Shown here one piece after another: positions 1 to 8,374 of a DNA stretch of 64,000 nt. Both the position numbers and the translations under genes were made by a program. Origin of the DNA: Nevskiaceae bacterium (GTDB taxonomy: Bacteria; Pseudomonadota; Gammaproteobacteria; Nevskiales; Nevskiaceae); NCBI GenBank assembly GCA_004297005.1, contig SCVA01000039.1, positions 1 to 64,000 on the forward strand, given 5' to 3'. Every line of letters starts with the position of its first letter. Within the stretch, counting starts at the first letter, position 1. A model generated the notes under the pieces. It had not been told where the DNA came from. It was given only the letters and a program-made list of their open reading frames with translations, and did not search any database.

Positions 1-320
<320 letters not shown>

Positions 321-334
321 GGCGGAGCGCGGCG

Positions 335-793
335 ATGGCAGGTTCCATACAGACCGGCCGCGGTAGCGGCCGGCGGCGGCTCAACGCCGAGATCAACGTC
401 GTCCCCTATATCGACGTCATGCTAGTGCTGCTGATCATCTTCATGGTCACAGCGCCTCTACTGGTGCAGGGGGTGGAAGTCGAACTGCCTCAGGCTTCCA
501 GTGAGCCGGTGGTGGTGGAAGAAGAGCCGGTGACGCTCACCGTCGATGCCCGCGGTCGTTACTTTCTGGATGTAGGCACCGACACCGGAAAACCGCTCAG
601 CGACGAGGACGTGGTGAAACGTGTGGGTGCCGTGCTGCGCAACAAGCCGCAGACCAATATCCTGATCCGTGGCGATACCAAGGTCGATTACGGCCGGGTG
701 CTGAACGGCATGGCGCTGCTGCAAAAGGGTGGGGCAACCAAACTCGGCTTCATCACCGAGCCGCCGGACGCCAGCAAGTCCAAGCAACGCTAG
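335..793 (+). CDS. tolR: TolR, proton-motive energiser of Tol-Pal
   Basis: This 152-residue protein of the ExbD/TolR family has a short basic cytoplasmic N-terminus, one transmembrane helix at about residues 21-43 and a periplasmic domain. The essential intramembrane aspartate is visible as Asp27 in YIDVML, the proton-conducting residue of the TolQ-TolR motor. Length is close to the usual 140-150. It sits between tolQ and tolA, with 14 bp behind tolQ, and is surely cotranscribed. Nothing is unusual. Confidence 0.97.
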   Translation: MAGSIQTGRGSGRRRLNAEINVVPYIDVMLVLLIIFMVTAPLLVQGVEVELPQASSEPVVVEEEPVTLTVDARGRYFLDVGTDTGKPLSDEDVVKRVGAVLRNKPQTNILIRGDTKVDYGRVLNGMALLQKGGATKLGFITEPPDASKSKQR

Positions 794-824
794 CCGTGCA
801 CACCGGACGCCCCGACTACTAACC

Positions 825-1676
825 ATGCTCTTCAAGCCCTCGCAACTGCTGGCCGCCGTGCTGATGCACGTGCTGCTGCTGGGCCTGCTGCTAGGCGGCG
901 TGCAGTGCACGCCCAAGCCCACACCGCCGGAGGTCATCGAGGCGGTGCTGCTGGAGGCTCCGCGCGAAGGTCAGCCGCCGCCGCCAGCGCCCCAGCCGGT
1001 GAAGCCGGAACCCCCGAAGCCCGAGCCGCCGAAGCCGGAGCCCAAGCCGGAACCGCCGCCGCCGAAGCCGGAGCCGCCCAAGGAAGATCCGCAGAAGGTC
1101 GAGCGCCAGCGCCAACAAGCCGAAGCCGCCGCCAAGCTGGAGGCCGAGCGCCTGCTGGCCAAGCAAGCCGAGGCTGAGGCCGCGCGGGTGAAGGCTGAGG
1201 CAGAAGCCCAGGCCAAGCGCGAAGTCGAGGAGCTCAAGAAGCGCGCCGTCGAGGAAGAGCGCCAGCGCAAGCTGGCCGAGGAAGAGCGCCTGCGCAAAGA
1301 GGCCGAGGACAAGCGCCGGGCCGAGGAAAAAGCGCGCCAGGAGGCCTTGCAGCGGCAGTTGCAGGCCGAGGAGGACGCGCGTATGGCGGAGGTGATCCGC
1401 GCCGCGCAGATCACCTGGGCGCAGATGATCAACCGGGCGCTGGAGCGCGCCTGGCTGCGTCCCCCGGGGAACACCGATCAGTTCATCTGTAAACTGAACG
1501 TGCGGCTGCTTCCCAATGGTCAGGTGGTCAGCGCTACCATCATCAAGAGCTGTGGATCGCCGATACTGGACGACTCGGTGCTCAAGGCGGTGTACAAGGC
1601 CTCACCCCTGCCTTTGCCTCCGGAGCCTTCGGCCTTCGTGCCGGAATTGAACATCTCCTTCCAGCCGCGGTTCTAA
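825..1676 (+). CDS. tolA: TolA, periplasm-spanning Tol-Pal protein
   Basis: The start was set at ATG 825 rather than the longer frame from 729, because MLFKPSQLLAAVLMHVLLLG gives a normal N-terminal anchor helix while the upstream extension lies inside tolR. The protein is 283 residues. After the anchor comes a Pro/Lys/Glu-rich stretch with repeated KPEPP units (about residues 60-95), then a long Ala/Glu/Lys/Arg helix (about 95-195), then a compact C-terminal domain with two cysteines (FICKLN and IIKSCGSP), matching TolA domains I, II and III. TolA links the TolQR motor to TolB and Pal. Low-complexity domain II makes homology searches noisy, but order and context settle it. Confidence 0.95.
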   Translation: MLFKPSQLLAAVLMHVLLLGLLLGGVQCTPKPTPPEVIEAVLLEAPREGQPPPPAPQPVKPEPPKPEPPKPEPKPEPPPPKPEPPKEDPQKVERQRQQAEAAAKLEAERLLAKQAEAEAARVKAEAEAQAKREVEELKKRAVEEERQRKLAEEERLRKEAEDKRRAEEKARQEALQRQLQAEEDARMAEVIRAAQITWAQMINRALERAWLRPPGNTDQFICKLNVRLLPNGQVVSATIIKSCGSPILDDSVLKAVYKASPLPLPPEPSAFVPELNISFQPRF

Positions 1677-1710
1677 GTTCTCAAGTTTCTCGGTGCTTTA
1701 AAAAAAGCCA

Positions 1711-3033
1711 ATGCCCATGCGCCTTTTTCAGAATCTGCGTCGCTCCCTGTCCCAGCCGTTGCTGCCCGTTTTGGCGGCGCTGCTGGTCTGCTCCGGCCCG
1801 GCCCGGGCGGCGCTGGACATCTCTGTGGTCGGTGGCGACACCGGCGCACAGCCGATCGCCGTGGCGCCGTTCGCCACGCCGCCGGATATCAATTTCGATG
1901 TCGCCGGCATCGTCGAGGCCGATCTGGTGCGTTCCGGCCTGTTCACCGCGCTGCCGCGTGCTGACATGCTGGAAACGCCTTCGGCGGTGAGTCAGGTCGA
2001 CTACCGCAACTGGCGCGCGGTGGGCATGGAAAACCTGGTGATTGGCTCCTTGTCGCGCAGCCCGAAGGGCGGCGTGGCGGTGCGTTTCTTCCTGCTGGAT
2101 GTCTACCGTGGGCAGCAGGTGCTGGGCTTCGACATGCCGGCGGTGACGCCCGACCAGTTGCGCGTGGTGTCGCACCAGATCGCCGACCTGATCTATGAGA
2201 AGCTGACCGGCACCAAGGGTTACTTCAATACCCAGATCGCGTATGTCACCGCCTCGGGCTACGGTCTGGCGCGGCGTTTCGAGCTGATCGTCGCCGATGC
2301 CGACGGCTTCAACCCGCGCACCATCGCAGCCTCGCGCGAGACCCTGATGTCGCCGACCTGGTCGCCGGACGGCAAGAAGCTGGCCTATGTCGGCTTTGAA
2401 AAGGGGCGCTCCGCGATCTTCGTCCACACCCTGGCCACCGGAGAGCTGCGCAAATTCGTCTCGGAAAAGGGAATCAACGGCTCGCCAGTGTGGTCTCCGG
2501 ACGGCAGCAAGATGATCGTCACTCTGTCATTCGAGATCAATCCCGACCTCTACCTGATCGACATCGCCAGCGGCCAGCGTCGGCGGCTGACCGACCATTT
2601 CGCCATTGATACCGAGCCGAGCTTTTCCCCGGATGGCAACACCATCGCTTTTCTTTCTGATCGCGGCGGCTCGGCGCAGGTCTATCTGATGCCCACCGCC
2701 GGTGGCGAGCCGCGGCGGCTGACTTTTCAGGGCAAGCAGAACCAGCGGCCGCGTTTCTCGCCGGATGGCAAGAGCCTTGCTGTGGTCAACAACGACGGCG
2801 GGCGGTATTCTATTGCGCTAGTCGATGTCCAGACCGGAGCGATGCGCAAGCTGAGCGAAGGCCCCCTGGATGAAAGCCCCAGCTTTGCTCCCAACGGTGC
2901 GGTGATCATCTACTCCACCGTTGGCCGCGGTGGTGCCGAGCTGGCGACGGTGACAGTGGATGGCAGGGTGCGTCAACGCATGCGCCAGCCCGGCGAGGTA
3001 CGCGAGCCGGCCTGGGGCCCCTACAGCCGCTAA
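1711..3033 (+). CDS. tolB: TolB, periplasmic beta-propeller of Tol-Pal
   Basis: A 440-residue protein (family usual about 430) with a signal peptide ending near ARA at about residue 33. An N-terminal alpha/beta domain is followed from about residue 210 by a beta-propeller with repeated SPDG turns ([42 protein letters not shown]). TolB binds Pal and receives the TolA signal in the periplasm. ATG 1711 and ATG 1717 are both possible starts, and neither has a strong Shine-Dalgarno sequence. It lies 34 bp behind tolA. Confidence 0.97.
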   Translation: MPMRLFQNLRRSLSQPLLPVLAALLVCSGPARAALDISVVGGDTGAQPIAVAPFATPPDINFDVAGIVEADLVRSGLFTALPRADMLETPSAVSQVDYRNWRAVGMENLVIGSLSRSPKGGVAVRFFLLDVYRGQQVLGFDMPAVTPDQLRVVSHQIADLIYEKLTGTKGYFNTQIAYVTASGYGLARRFELIVADADGFNPRTIAASRETLMSPTWSPDGKKLAYVGFEKGRSAIFVHTLATGELRKFVSEKGINGSPVWSPDGSKMIVTLSFEINPDLYLIDIASGQRRRLTDHFAIDTEPSFSPDGNTIAFLSDRGGSAQVYLMPTAGGEPRRLTFQGKQNQRPRFSPDGKSLAVVNNDGGRYSIALVDVQTGAMRKLSEGPLDESPSFAPNGAVIIYSTVGRGGAELATVTVDGRVRQRMRQPGEVREPAWGPYSR

Positions 3034-3122
3034 ACCCGCGCTTTCACAGCGACGTCTTTTAATTCCCCGAGCACCACCACGTGCTCCTTAATTCAGCTTC
3101 ACTCAATTCGCAGGAGCTTCAC

Positions 3123-3647
3123 ATGAAAAAGAACCTCGTCCTGATCGCCGCGCTCGCCGGTCTCGCCCTCGCTGGTTGCGCCAGCAAGGGCAACAAAGAT
3201 GCCGGCCCGGCTCCGGTCTCGTCCGATTCCAGCGGCATTTCCACCTCCGGCACCGGCGCTGACGGCCTGGGCGCGGGTTCGGCCATCGGTTCCGGCACCG
3301 GCGCCGCCGGCGCCTACAGCCTCGACAACAAGACCATCTACTTCGCCTTCGACCAGACCGACATCGATAGCGCCGGCCAGACTGTGGTTGACAACTACGG
3401 CCGCTACCTGAGCTCCACCCCGGCCGCCAAGCTGCGCCTGGAAGGCCATGCCGACGAGCGCGGTTCCGCCGAATACAACATCGCCCTCGGCGAGCGTCGC
3501 GCCATCTCCGTGGCCCGCGCCCTGAAGGCCGCCGGCGCCACCGACAGCCAGCTCTCCGTGGTCAGCTACGGCGAAGAGCGTCCGGCCGCCCCCGGCCACG
3601 ACGAAGCCGCCTGGGCCAAGAACCGCCGTGTCGAGATCGCCCAGTAA
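3123..3647 (+). CDS. pal: Pal, peptidoglycan-associated lipoprotein
   Basis: The start is ATG 3123, preceded by a good AGGAG Shine-Dalgarno sequence about 8 bp upstream; the open frame extends further upstream without a ribosome site. The product has 174 residues. It has a lipoprotein signal with lipobox LALAGC (Cys20), a Gly/Ser-rich linker and a C-terminal OmpA-like domain with the peptidoglycan-binding signature (GHADERGSAEYNIALGERRA). Pal is lipid-anchored in the outer membrane, binds peptidoglycan and is the end point of the Tol system. It follows tolB in the usual order. Confidence 0.98.
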   Translation: MKKNLVLIAALAGLALAGCASKGNKDAGPAPVSSDSSGISTSGTGADGLGAGSAIGSGTGAAGAYSLDNKTIYFAFDQTDIDSAGQTVVDNYGRYLSSTPAAKLRLEGHADERGSAEYNIALGERRAISVARALKAAGATDSQLSVVSYGEERPAAPGHDEAAWAKNRRVEIAQ

Positions 3648-3661
3648 GCTCGGGCTGATCC

Positions 3662-4513
3662 ATGTCGGCGCGCTTTGCTCCGTCTGTCCTGATGCTGGCC
3701 GTCGCCCTCGCGGCGTCGGCCTGCACGCCGCTGAGCCGCACCGGCGAGGAGCCGCTGTCGCCGGAGGAGATTCGCCTGCGTGCCATCGAAGGCAAGATTG
3801 GTGATCTCTCCCGGCGCGTGAGCGGTGTCGAGAACAAGGACGAGTCCCGTACCCAGGACGAGCTGCGCACGCTGCGCGGCGAGATCGAGCGGCTGCGCTT
3901 CGACATCGATAGCCAGGAGCGTCGCGGCAAGGATCTGTATCTGGATCTGGACCGTCGCGTCCAGAAGCTGGAAGCCCTGCCGACCAGTACGGTGCCACCG
4001 TACGCGCCGGCGACTCCCAGCTTCGACAACGGGGTGTCGCAGCCGCCATTGTCGGGGGCGGCTGTTCCCAGTTCCTCGACCACGCCGGCGCTGGTGGTCA
4101 GCCCGCGACTAAGCGGTACGCCGCCCAGTGGTGGTGGCGCCGAAGAAGAGACGGCGTATCTCAAGGCCTTCGATTTTCTGAAGGCCGGCAAGTACGACAG
4201 CGCCGTCGTCGGCTTCAAGGCCATGCTCGACAAGTGGCCGCAGGGCAACTTCGCCGACAACGGCTGGTATTGGATGGGTGAGTCGCTGTACATCAAGCGC
4301 CAGTACAAGCCGGCGCTGGATGCGTTCAATGCCTTGATCGAGCGTTTCCCGGCCAGCCCCAAGGTGCCGGATGCGCTGTTCAAGGGTGGTCTGACCCAGC
4401 TGGAACTGAAAGACAGCGAGGCGGCCAAGGCCGCCTGGCGTCGGGTAGTCAAGGACTATCCCGGTTCCAATGCCGCCGGCCTAGCCCGGCAGCGCCTGGA
4501 TCAGGCGCGGTAG
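3662..4513 (+). CDS. cpoB: CpoB/YbgF, coiled-coil and TPR periplasmic protein
   Basis: 283 residues. The signal sequence ends near LAASACTP, which could be read as a weak lipobox or as an ordinary signal cleavage. A predicted coiled coil (about residues 35-105, rich in Glu/Arg/Leu) matches the CpoB trimerisation helix. A Pro/Ser-rich linker follows, and then TPR repeats from about residue 160 (AYLKAFDFLKAGKYDSAV, GWYWMGESLYIKRQYKPALDAF). CpoB coordinates PBP1B/LpoB with the Tol machine at division. It is the last gene of the tol-pal operon, 14 bp after pal. Confidence 0.95.
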   Translation: MSARFAPSVLMLAVALAASACTPLSRTGEEPLSPEEIRLRAIEGKIGDLSRRVSGVENKDESRTQDELRTLRGEIERLRFDIDSQERRGKDLYLDLDRRVQKLEALPTSTVPPYAPATPSFDNGVSQPPLSGAAVPSSSTTPALVVSPRLSGTPPSGGGAEEETAYLKAFDFLKAGKYDSAVVGFKAMLDKWPQGNFADNGWYWMGESLYIKRQYKPALDAFNALIERFPASPKVPDALFKGGLTQLELKDSEAAKAAWRRVVKDYPGSNAAGLARQRLDQAR

Positions 4514-4527
4514 TCGGCAACAAGCAC

Positions 4528-5223
4528 GTGGCGGCCGACGATATTCCGCTCGCGCCGCCCTCCGAGGCGGCGGGCCAGCTCGCGCCGCGGCTGAAAATCA
4601 CCGAAGTCTTTCTTTCGCTGCAGGGCGAGTCTTCCCTGGTCGGCTGGCCGACGGTGTTCGTGCGGCTGACCGGCTGTCCCCTGCGCTGCAGCTATTGCGA
4701 CACCGCCTACGCCTTCCACGGTGGGCAATGGCGCGACATCCCCGATTTGCTGGGCGAAGTTCAATCGCATGGCGTTCGCCACGTCTGTGTCACCGGCGGC
4801 GAGCCTCTGGCCCAGAAGAACTGCCTGCCCTTGCTCAGCGCGCTTTGCGACGCTGGCTATGTGGTGTCGCTGGAAACCAGTGGCGCGCTCGACATCGGCG
4901 GGGTGGACCCGCGGGTGGCGCGCATCGTCGATATCAAGACCCCGGGTTCTGGCGAGGTTGCCCGCAATCGCTGGGAAAACCTGCCGCTGCTGACGGCGCG
5001 GGATGAGCTGAAGTTCGTGCTCTGCTCGCGCGCCGACTATGACTGGGCCGTGGAGCAGTTGCGCCAGCACCGCCTGCACGAGCGCTGCGCGGTGCTGTTC
5101 TCGCCCAGCCACAAAGAGGTCAGCCCTCGCGAGCTGGCGGACTGGATCGTCGCGGATCGCCTGCCGGTGCGCTTCCAGACCCAGCTCCACAAGCAGCTCT
5201 GGGGCGAGGAGGCGGGTCGATGA
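4528..5223 (+). CDS. queE: QueE, 7-carboxy-7-deazaguanine synthase
   Basis: A radical SAM enzyme of 231 residues starting at GTG 4528. The CxxxCxxC cluster motif is at Cys50, Cys54 and Cys57 ([13 protein letters not shown]), and the SAM-binding GGEP motif follows ([10 protein letters not shown]). It converts 6-carboxytetrahydropterin to 7-carboxy-7-deazaguanine in queuosine precursor synthesis. The stop overlaps the ATG of queC by 4 bp, indicating translational coupling with the next pathway enzyme. The position directly behind cpoB is the same as that remembered for Pseudomonas. Confidence 0.96.
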   Translation: MAADDIPLAPPSEAAGQLAPRLKITEVFLSLQGESSLVGWPTVFVRLTGCPLRCSYCDTAYAFHGGQWRDIPDLLGEVQSHGVRHVCVTGGEPLAQKNCLPLLSALCDAGYVVSLETSGALDIGGVDPRVARIVDIKTPGSGEVARNRWENLPLLTARDELKFVLCSRADYDWAVEQLRQHRLHERCAVLFSPSHKEVSPRELADWIVADRLPVRFQTQLHKQLWGEEAGR

Positions 5224-5900
5224 GTCTGGCTGCGCCCAAGGCGGTAGTACTGCTCTCTGGCGGTCTGGATTCGGCCACCGTGCTGGCGATTGCCCGTGAC
5301 GCCGGCTACCAGTGCCACGCGCTGTCGGTGGCCTATGGCCAGCGCCACATCGCCGAGCTGAAGGCGGCCGAGCGGGTGGCGGCGCGCCTGGGCGCGGTGG
5401 GGCACACCCACATCGAGGTCAATCTCGACGCCATCGGTGGCTCGGCGCTCACCGACCGCCGCATTGCCGTACCGGAGGCGCCCAGCAGCGGCATCCCGGT
5501 CACCTATGTACCGGCGCGCAACACGCTGTTTCTGTCGCTGGCCCTGGGCCAAGCCGAGGTGGTTGGGGCACGCGATCTGTTCATCGGCGTCAACGCCGTG
5601 GACTACTCTGGCTACCCCGACTGCCGGCCGGAATTCATCGCCGCCTTCGAGACTCTGGCCAATGTCGCCACCAAGGCGGGCGTGGAGGGCGCGCGGTTTC
5701 GCATCCACACGCCGCTGATCGCCTGGCACAAGGCCGAGATCATCCGCCGTGGCGCCGCGCTGGGTGTGGATTTTGCCGAGACCGTGTCCTGCTATCAGGC
5801 CGACGACCAGGGCCGTGCCTGCGGTAAGTGCGATTCCTGCCGGATACGCGCCGATGGGTTCGCGGCCGCGGGCTTGGCGGATCCGACGCGTTATCGCTAA
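5220..5900 (+). CDS. queC: QueC, 7-cyano-7-deazaguanine (preQ0) synthase
   Basis: 226 residues. An N-terminal PP-loop ATP-binding motif [11 protein letters not shown] and a C-terminal zinc site formed by the cysteines in [18 protein letters not shown] identify QueC. The enzyme makes preQ0 from 7-carboxy-7-deazaguanine, ATP and ammonia. It starts inside the queE stop codon (ATGA). The other queuosine genes (queD, queF, tgt) are not in this window. Confidence 0.97.
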   Translation: MSLAAPKAVVLLSGGLDSATVLAIARDAGYQCHALSVAYGQRHIAELKAAERVAARLGAVGHTHIEVNLDAIGGSALTDRRIAVPEAPSSGIPVTYVPARNTLFLSLALGQAEVVGARDLFIGVNAVDYSGYPDCRPEFIAAFETLANVATKAGVEGARFRIHTPLIAWHKAEIIRRGAALGVDFAETVSCYQADDQGRACGKCDSCRIRADGFAAAGLADPTRYR

Positions 5901-5914
5901 TCGCTTAGAGGAAA

Positions 5915-5991
5915 TGGTCGGGGCGGAGGGATTCGAACCCCCGACCTCCTGTACCCAAAACAGGCGCGCTACCAAACTGCGCTACGCCCCG
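5915..5991 (-). tRNA. tRNA-Pro (anticodon UGG)
   Basis: On the minus strand a 77-nt cloverleaf is present including an encoded CCA. The acceptor arm is CGGGGCG/CGCCCCG with the C1-G72 pair usual for bacterial tRNA-Pro. The anticodon loop is TTTGGGT (anticodon TGG), and the T-arm contains GGTTCGAATCC. It lies 32 bp downstream of tRNA-Lys on the same strand and is probably cotranscribed with it. Confidence 0.97.
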
Positions 5992-6023
5992 ACTGGCGTG
6001 GATGCTCAACGATACCGAGAAAA

Positions 6024-6099
6024 TGGTGGGTCGTGATGGATTCGAACCATCGACCAATTGGTTAAAAGCCAACTGCTCTACCGGCTGAGCTAACGACCC
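6024..6099 (-). tRNA. tRNA-Lys (anticodon UUU)
   Basis: A 76-nt minus-strand cloverleaf with encoded CCA. The acceptor stem is GGGTCGT/ACGACCC, the D-arm AGCTCAGCCGGTAGAGC, the anticodon loop CTTTTAA (anticodon TTT), and the T-loop GGTTCGAATCC. It is the first gene of a two-tRNA unit with tRNA-Pro, convergent with queC. Confidence 0.97.
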
Positions 6100-6149
6100 C
6101 CGGTTTCGCATGCTTTGAAGGGCATACCGCCGCCCATGCGAGGGCGCGA

Positions 6150-6178
6150 AGGATAGGGGAGAAGCCGCGCGCGCGCAA
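6150..6178 (-). promoter_or_regulatory. Possible promoter of the tRNA-Lys/Pro unit
   Basis: Read on the minus strand, TTGCGC is followed after 17 bp by TATCCT and then a very GC-rich stretch, as in stringently controlled stable-RNA promoters. The -35 hexamer is weak (3 of 6) and the -10 is 4 of 6. It would leave a leader of about 45 nt before tRNA-Lys. It is a pattern match only. Confidence 0.3.
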
Positions 6179-6255
6179 TCCGGCACATGGTGTATTTCCT
6201 GGGGGCGGTGCCTGTGCGACCATGTGTGGCTATCAATCCCAAACACGGTAACGCC

Positions 6256-7146
6256 ATGTCCGCCATTCGCTCTCCTGGTCAGGCTTTTCGCGCTGCGGTG
6301 GCTGCTGAAAAGCCGCTACAGGTTCCGGGGGCGATCAATGCGAATCATGCCCTGTTGGCGAAGCGCGCGGGCTTCAAGGCGATTTATCTCTCCGGTGGCG
6401 GTGTCGCCGCTGGCTCTCTGGGCCTGCCCGACCTCGGCATCAGCGGTCTGGAGGACGTGCTGATCGACGTCCGCCGCATCACCGATGTCTGCGATCTGCC
6501 GCTGTTGGTGGATGTCGACACCGGCTTCGGTTCCAGCGCCTTCAACGTCGCGCGCACCGTGAAGAGTCTGATCAAGGCCGGCGGCGCGGCGATGCACATT
6601 GAGGATCAGGTCGGCGCCAAGCGCTGCGGCCATCGCCCGGGCAAGGAGATCGTCAGCCAGGGCGAGATGGTGGATCGCGTCAAGGCGGCGGTCGATGCTC
6701 GTACCGACGAGCAGTTCGTGATCATGGCGCGCACCGACGCGCTGGCGGTGGAAGGCCTGGACAAGGCCATCGAGCGCGCTGTTGCCTGCGTCGAGGCCGG
6801 CGCCGACATGATCTTCCCCGAGGCGATGACCAGCCTGGAGATGTACCGCAAGTTCGCCGACGCGGTGAAAGTGCCGGTGCTCGCCAACATCACCGAGTTC
6901 GGCGCCACGCCCTTGTTCACCACCGAGGAGCTGGGCGCCGCCGGTGCCGGTCTGGTGCTGTATCCGCTGTCGGCCTTCCGCGCCATGAACAAGGCGGCCG
7001 AAAACGTCTACGGCGCGATCCGCCGCGACGGCAGCCAGAAGAACGTCGTCGACACCATGCAGACCCGCATGGAGCTCTACGAAGCCATCAACTATTTCGA
7101 CTACGAAAAGAAGCTCGACGCACTGTTCGCTGCCAAGAAGGCGTAA
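6256..7146 (+). CDS. prpB: PrpB, 2-methylisocitrate lyase
   Basis: ATG 6256 was chosen because it gives [15 protein letters not shown], the usual PrpB N-terminus, and 296 residues; the frame opens upstream at 6187 without support. The lyase signature KRCGH is present with the catalytic cysteine at Cys124, and VDVDTGFG precedes it. PrpB splits 2-methylisocitrate into pyruvate and succinate, the last step of the methylcitrate cycle. It is the first gene of prpB-prpC-acnD-(SRPBCC)-prpF. No PrpR regulator lies beside it in this window. Confidence 0.97.
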   Translation: MSAIRSPGQAFRAAVAAEKPLQVPGAINANHALLAKRAGFKAIYLSGGGVAAGSLGLPDLGISGLEDVLIDVRRITDVCDLPLLVDVDTGFGSSAFNVARTVKSLIKAGGAAMHIEDQVGAKRCGHRPGKEIVSQGEMVDRVKAAVDARTDEQFVIMARTDALAVEGLDKAIERAVACVEAGADMIFPEAMTSLEMYRKFADAVKVPVLANITEFGATPLFTTEELGAAGAGLVLYPLSAFRAMNKAAENVYGAIRRDGSQKNVVDTMQTRMELYEAINYFDYEKKLDALFAAKKA

Positions 7147-7180
7147 AGCGCGCGTCACCGGATAAACCACAGGAGACCCC

Positions 7181-8341
7181 ATGAGCGAAGCTGTCGCCCC
7201 GGCCACCGGCCCCAAGCCCAAGAAGAGCGTCGCGCTCTCCGGCGTCACCGCCGGCAACACCGCGCTGTGTACCGTCGGCCGCACCGGCAATGACTTGCAT
7301 TACCGCGGTTACGACATTCTCGACGTCGCCGATGCCTGCGAGTTCGAGGAAATCGCCCATTTGCTGGTGCACGGCAAGCTGCCGACCAAGGCGGAGCTGG
7401 CCGGCTACAAGACCAAGCTCAAGTCTCTGCGTGGCCTGCCGGCGGCGGTGAAGGTGGCGCTGGAACAGCTCCCGCCTTCATCGCACCCGATGGACGTGAT
7501 GCGCACCGGCGTCTCCGTGCTCGGCTGCGTCAAGCCCGAGAAGGACGACCACAACCATCCCGGCGCGCGCGACATCGCCGACAAGCTGATGGCCTCGCTG
7601 GGCTCGATGCTGCTGTACTGGTACCACTACGCCTACAACGGCAAGCGGATCGACGTGGAGACCGATGACGACTCCATCGGTGGCCACTTCCTGCACTTGC
7701 TGCACGGCAAGAAGCCGCCGGAGCTATGGGTCAAGGCCATGCACACCAGCCTGATCCTCTACGCCGAACACGAGTTCAACGCCTCGACCTTCACCAGCCG
7801 CGTCGTCGCCGGCACCGGCTCCGACATCTACAGCGCCATCTGCGGCGGCATCGGCGCGCTGCGCGGCCCCAAGCATGGCGGCGCCAACGAAGTCGCCTTC
7901 GAGATCCAGAAGCGCTACGACAACCCGGATGAGGCCGAGGCCGACATCCGAGCCCGCGTGGAGAAGAAGGAAGTGGTGATCGGCTTCGGTCACCCGGTCT
8001 ACACGGTGAGCGATCCGCGCAACAAGGTGATCAAGGAAGTCGCGCGCACGCTGTCGAAGGACCAGAGCAACATGAAGATGTTCGACATCGCCGAGCGGCT
8101 GGAAACGGTGATGTGGGAGATCAAGAAGATGTTCCCCAACCTCGACTGGTTCAGCGCGGTGAGCTACCACATGATGGGCGTGCCCACCGACATGTTCACG
8201 CCGCTGTTCGTCATCGCCCGCACCAGCGGCTGGAGCGCGCACATCATCGAACAGCGCATCGACGGCAAGATCATCCGCCCGTCGGCCAACTACACCGGCC
8301 CCGAAGATCTCAAGTTCGTGGCCATCAAGGACCGCAAGTAA
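7181..8341 (+). CDS. prpC: PrpC, 2-methylcitrate synthase
   Basis: A 386-residue citrate-synthase-family protein, 34 bp behind prpB, with AGGAGA about 7 bp before the ATG. Family motifs are visible: LVHGKLP near the N-terminus, [14 protein letters not shown], and [13 protein letters not shown] around an active-site histidine. It condenses propionyl-CoA with oxaloacetate. Citrate synthase itself is excluded by length, the [19 protein letters not shown] start and the operon. Confidence 0.97.
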   Translation: MSEAVAPATGPKPKKSVALSGVTAGNTALCTVGRTGNDLHYRGYDILDVADACEFEEIAHLLVHGKLPTKAELAGYKTKLKSLRGLPAAVKVALEQLPPSSHPMDVMRTGVSVLGCVKPEKDDHNHPGARDIADKLMASLGSMLLYWYHYAYNGKRIDVETDDDSIGGHFLHLLHGKKPPELWVKAMHTSLILYAEHEFNASTFTSRVVAGTGSDIYSAICGGIGALRGPKHGGANEVAFEIQKRYDNPDEAEADIRARVEKKEVVIGFGHPVYTVSDPRNKVIKEVARTLSKDQSNMKMFDIAERLETVMWEIKKMFPNLDWFSAVSYHMMGVPTDMFTPLFVIARTSGWSAHIIEQRIDGKIIRPSANYTGPEDLKFVAIKDRK

Positions 8342-8374
8342 GCGATCGCCAGCCCTCTAGCCAGCAGAGTCTCG

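Noticed and set aside
1021-1090. KPEPP repeat in tolA as a mobile or satellite repeat
   Set aside because: Pro/Lys/Glu-rich low complexity is normal in the linker of TolA and TonB-like proteins.
5915-6099. Integration (att) site at the tRNA pair
   Set aside because: No integrase gene, no duplicated tRNA 3' end and conserved neighbours on both sides.
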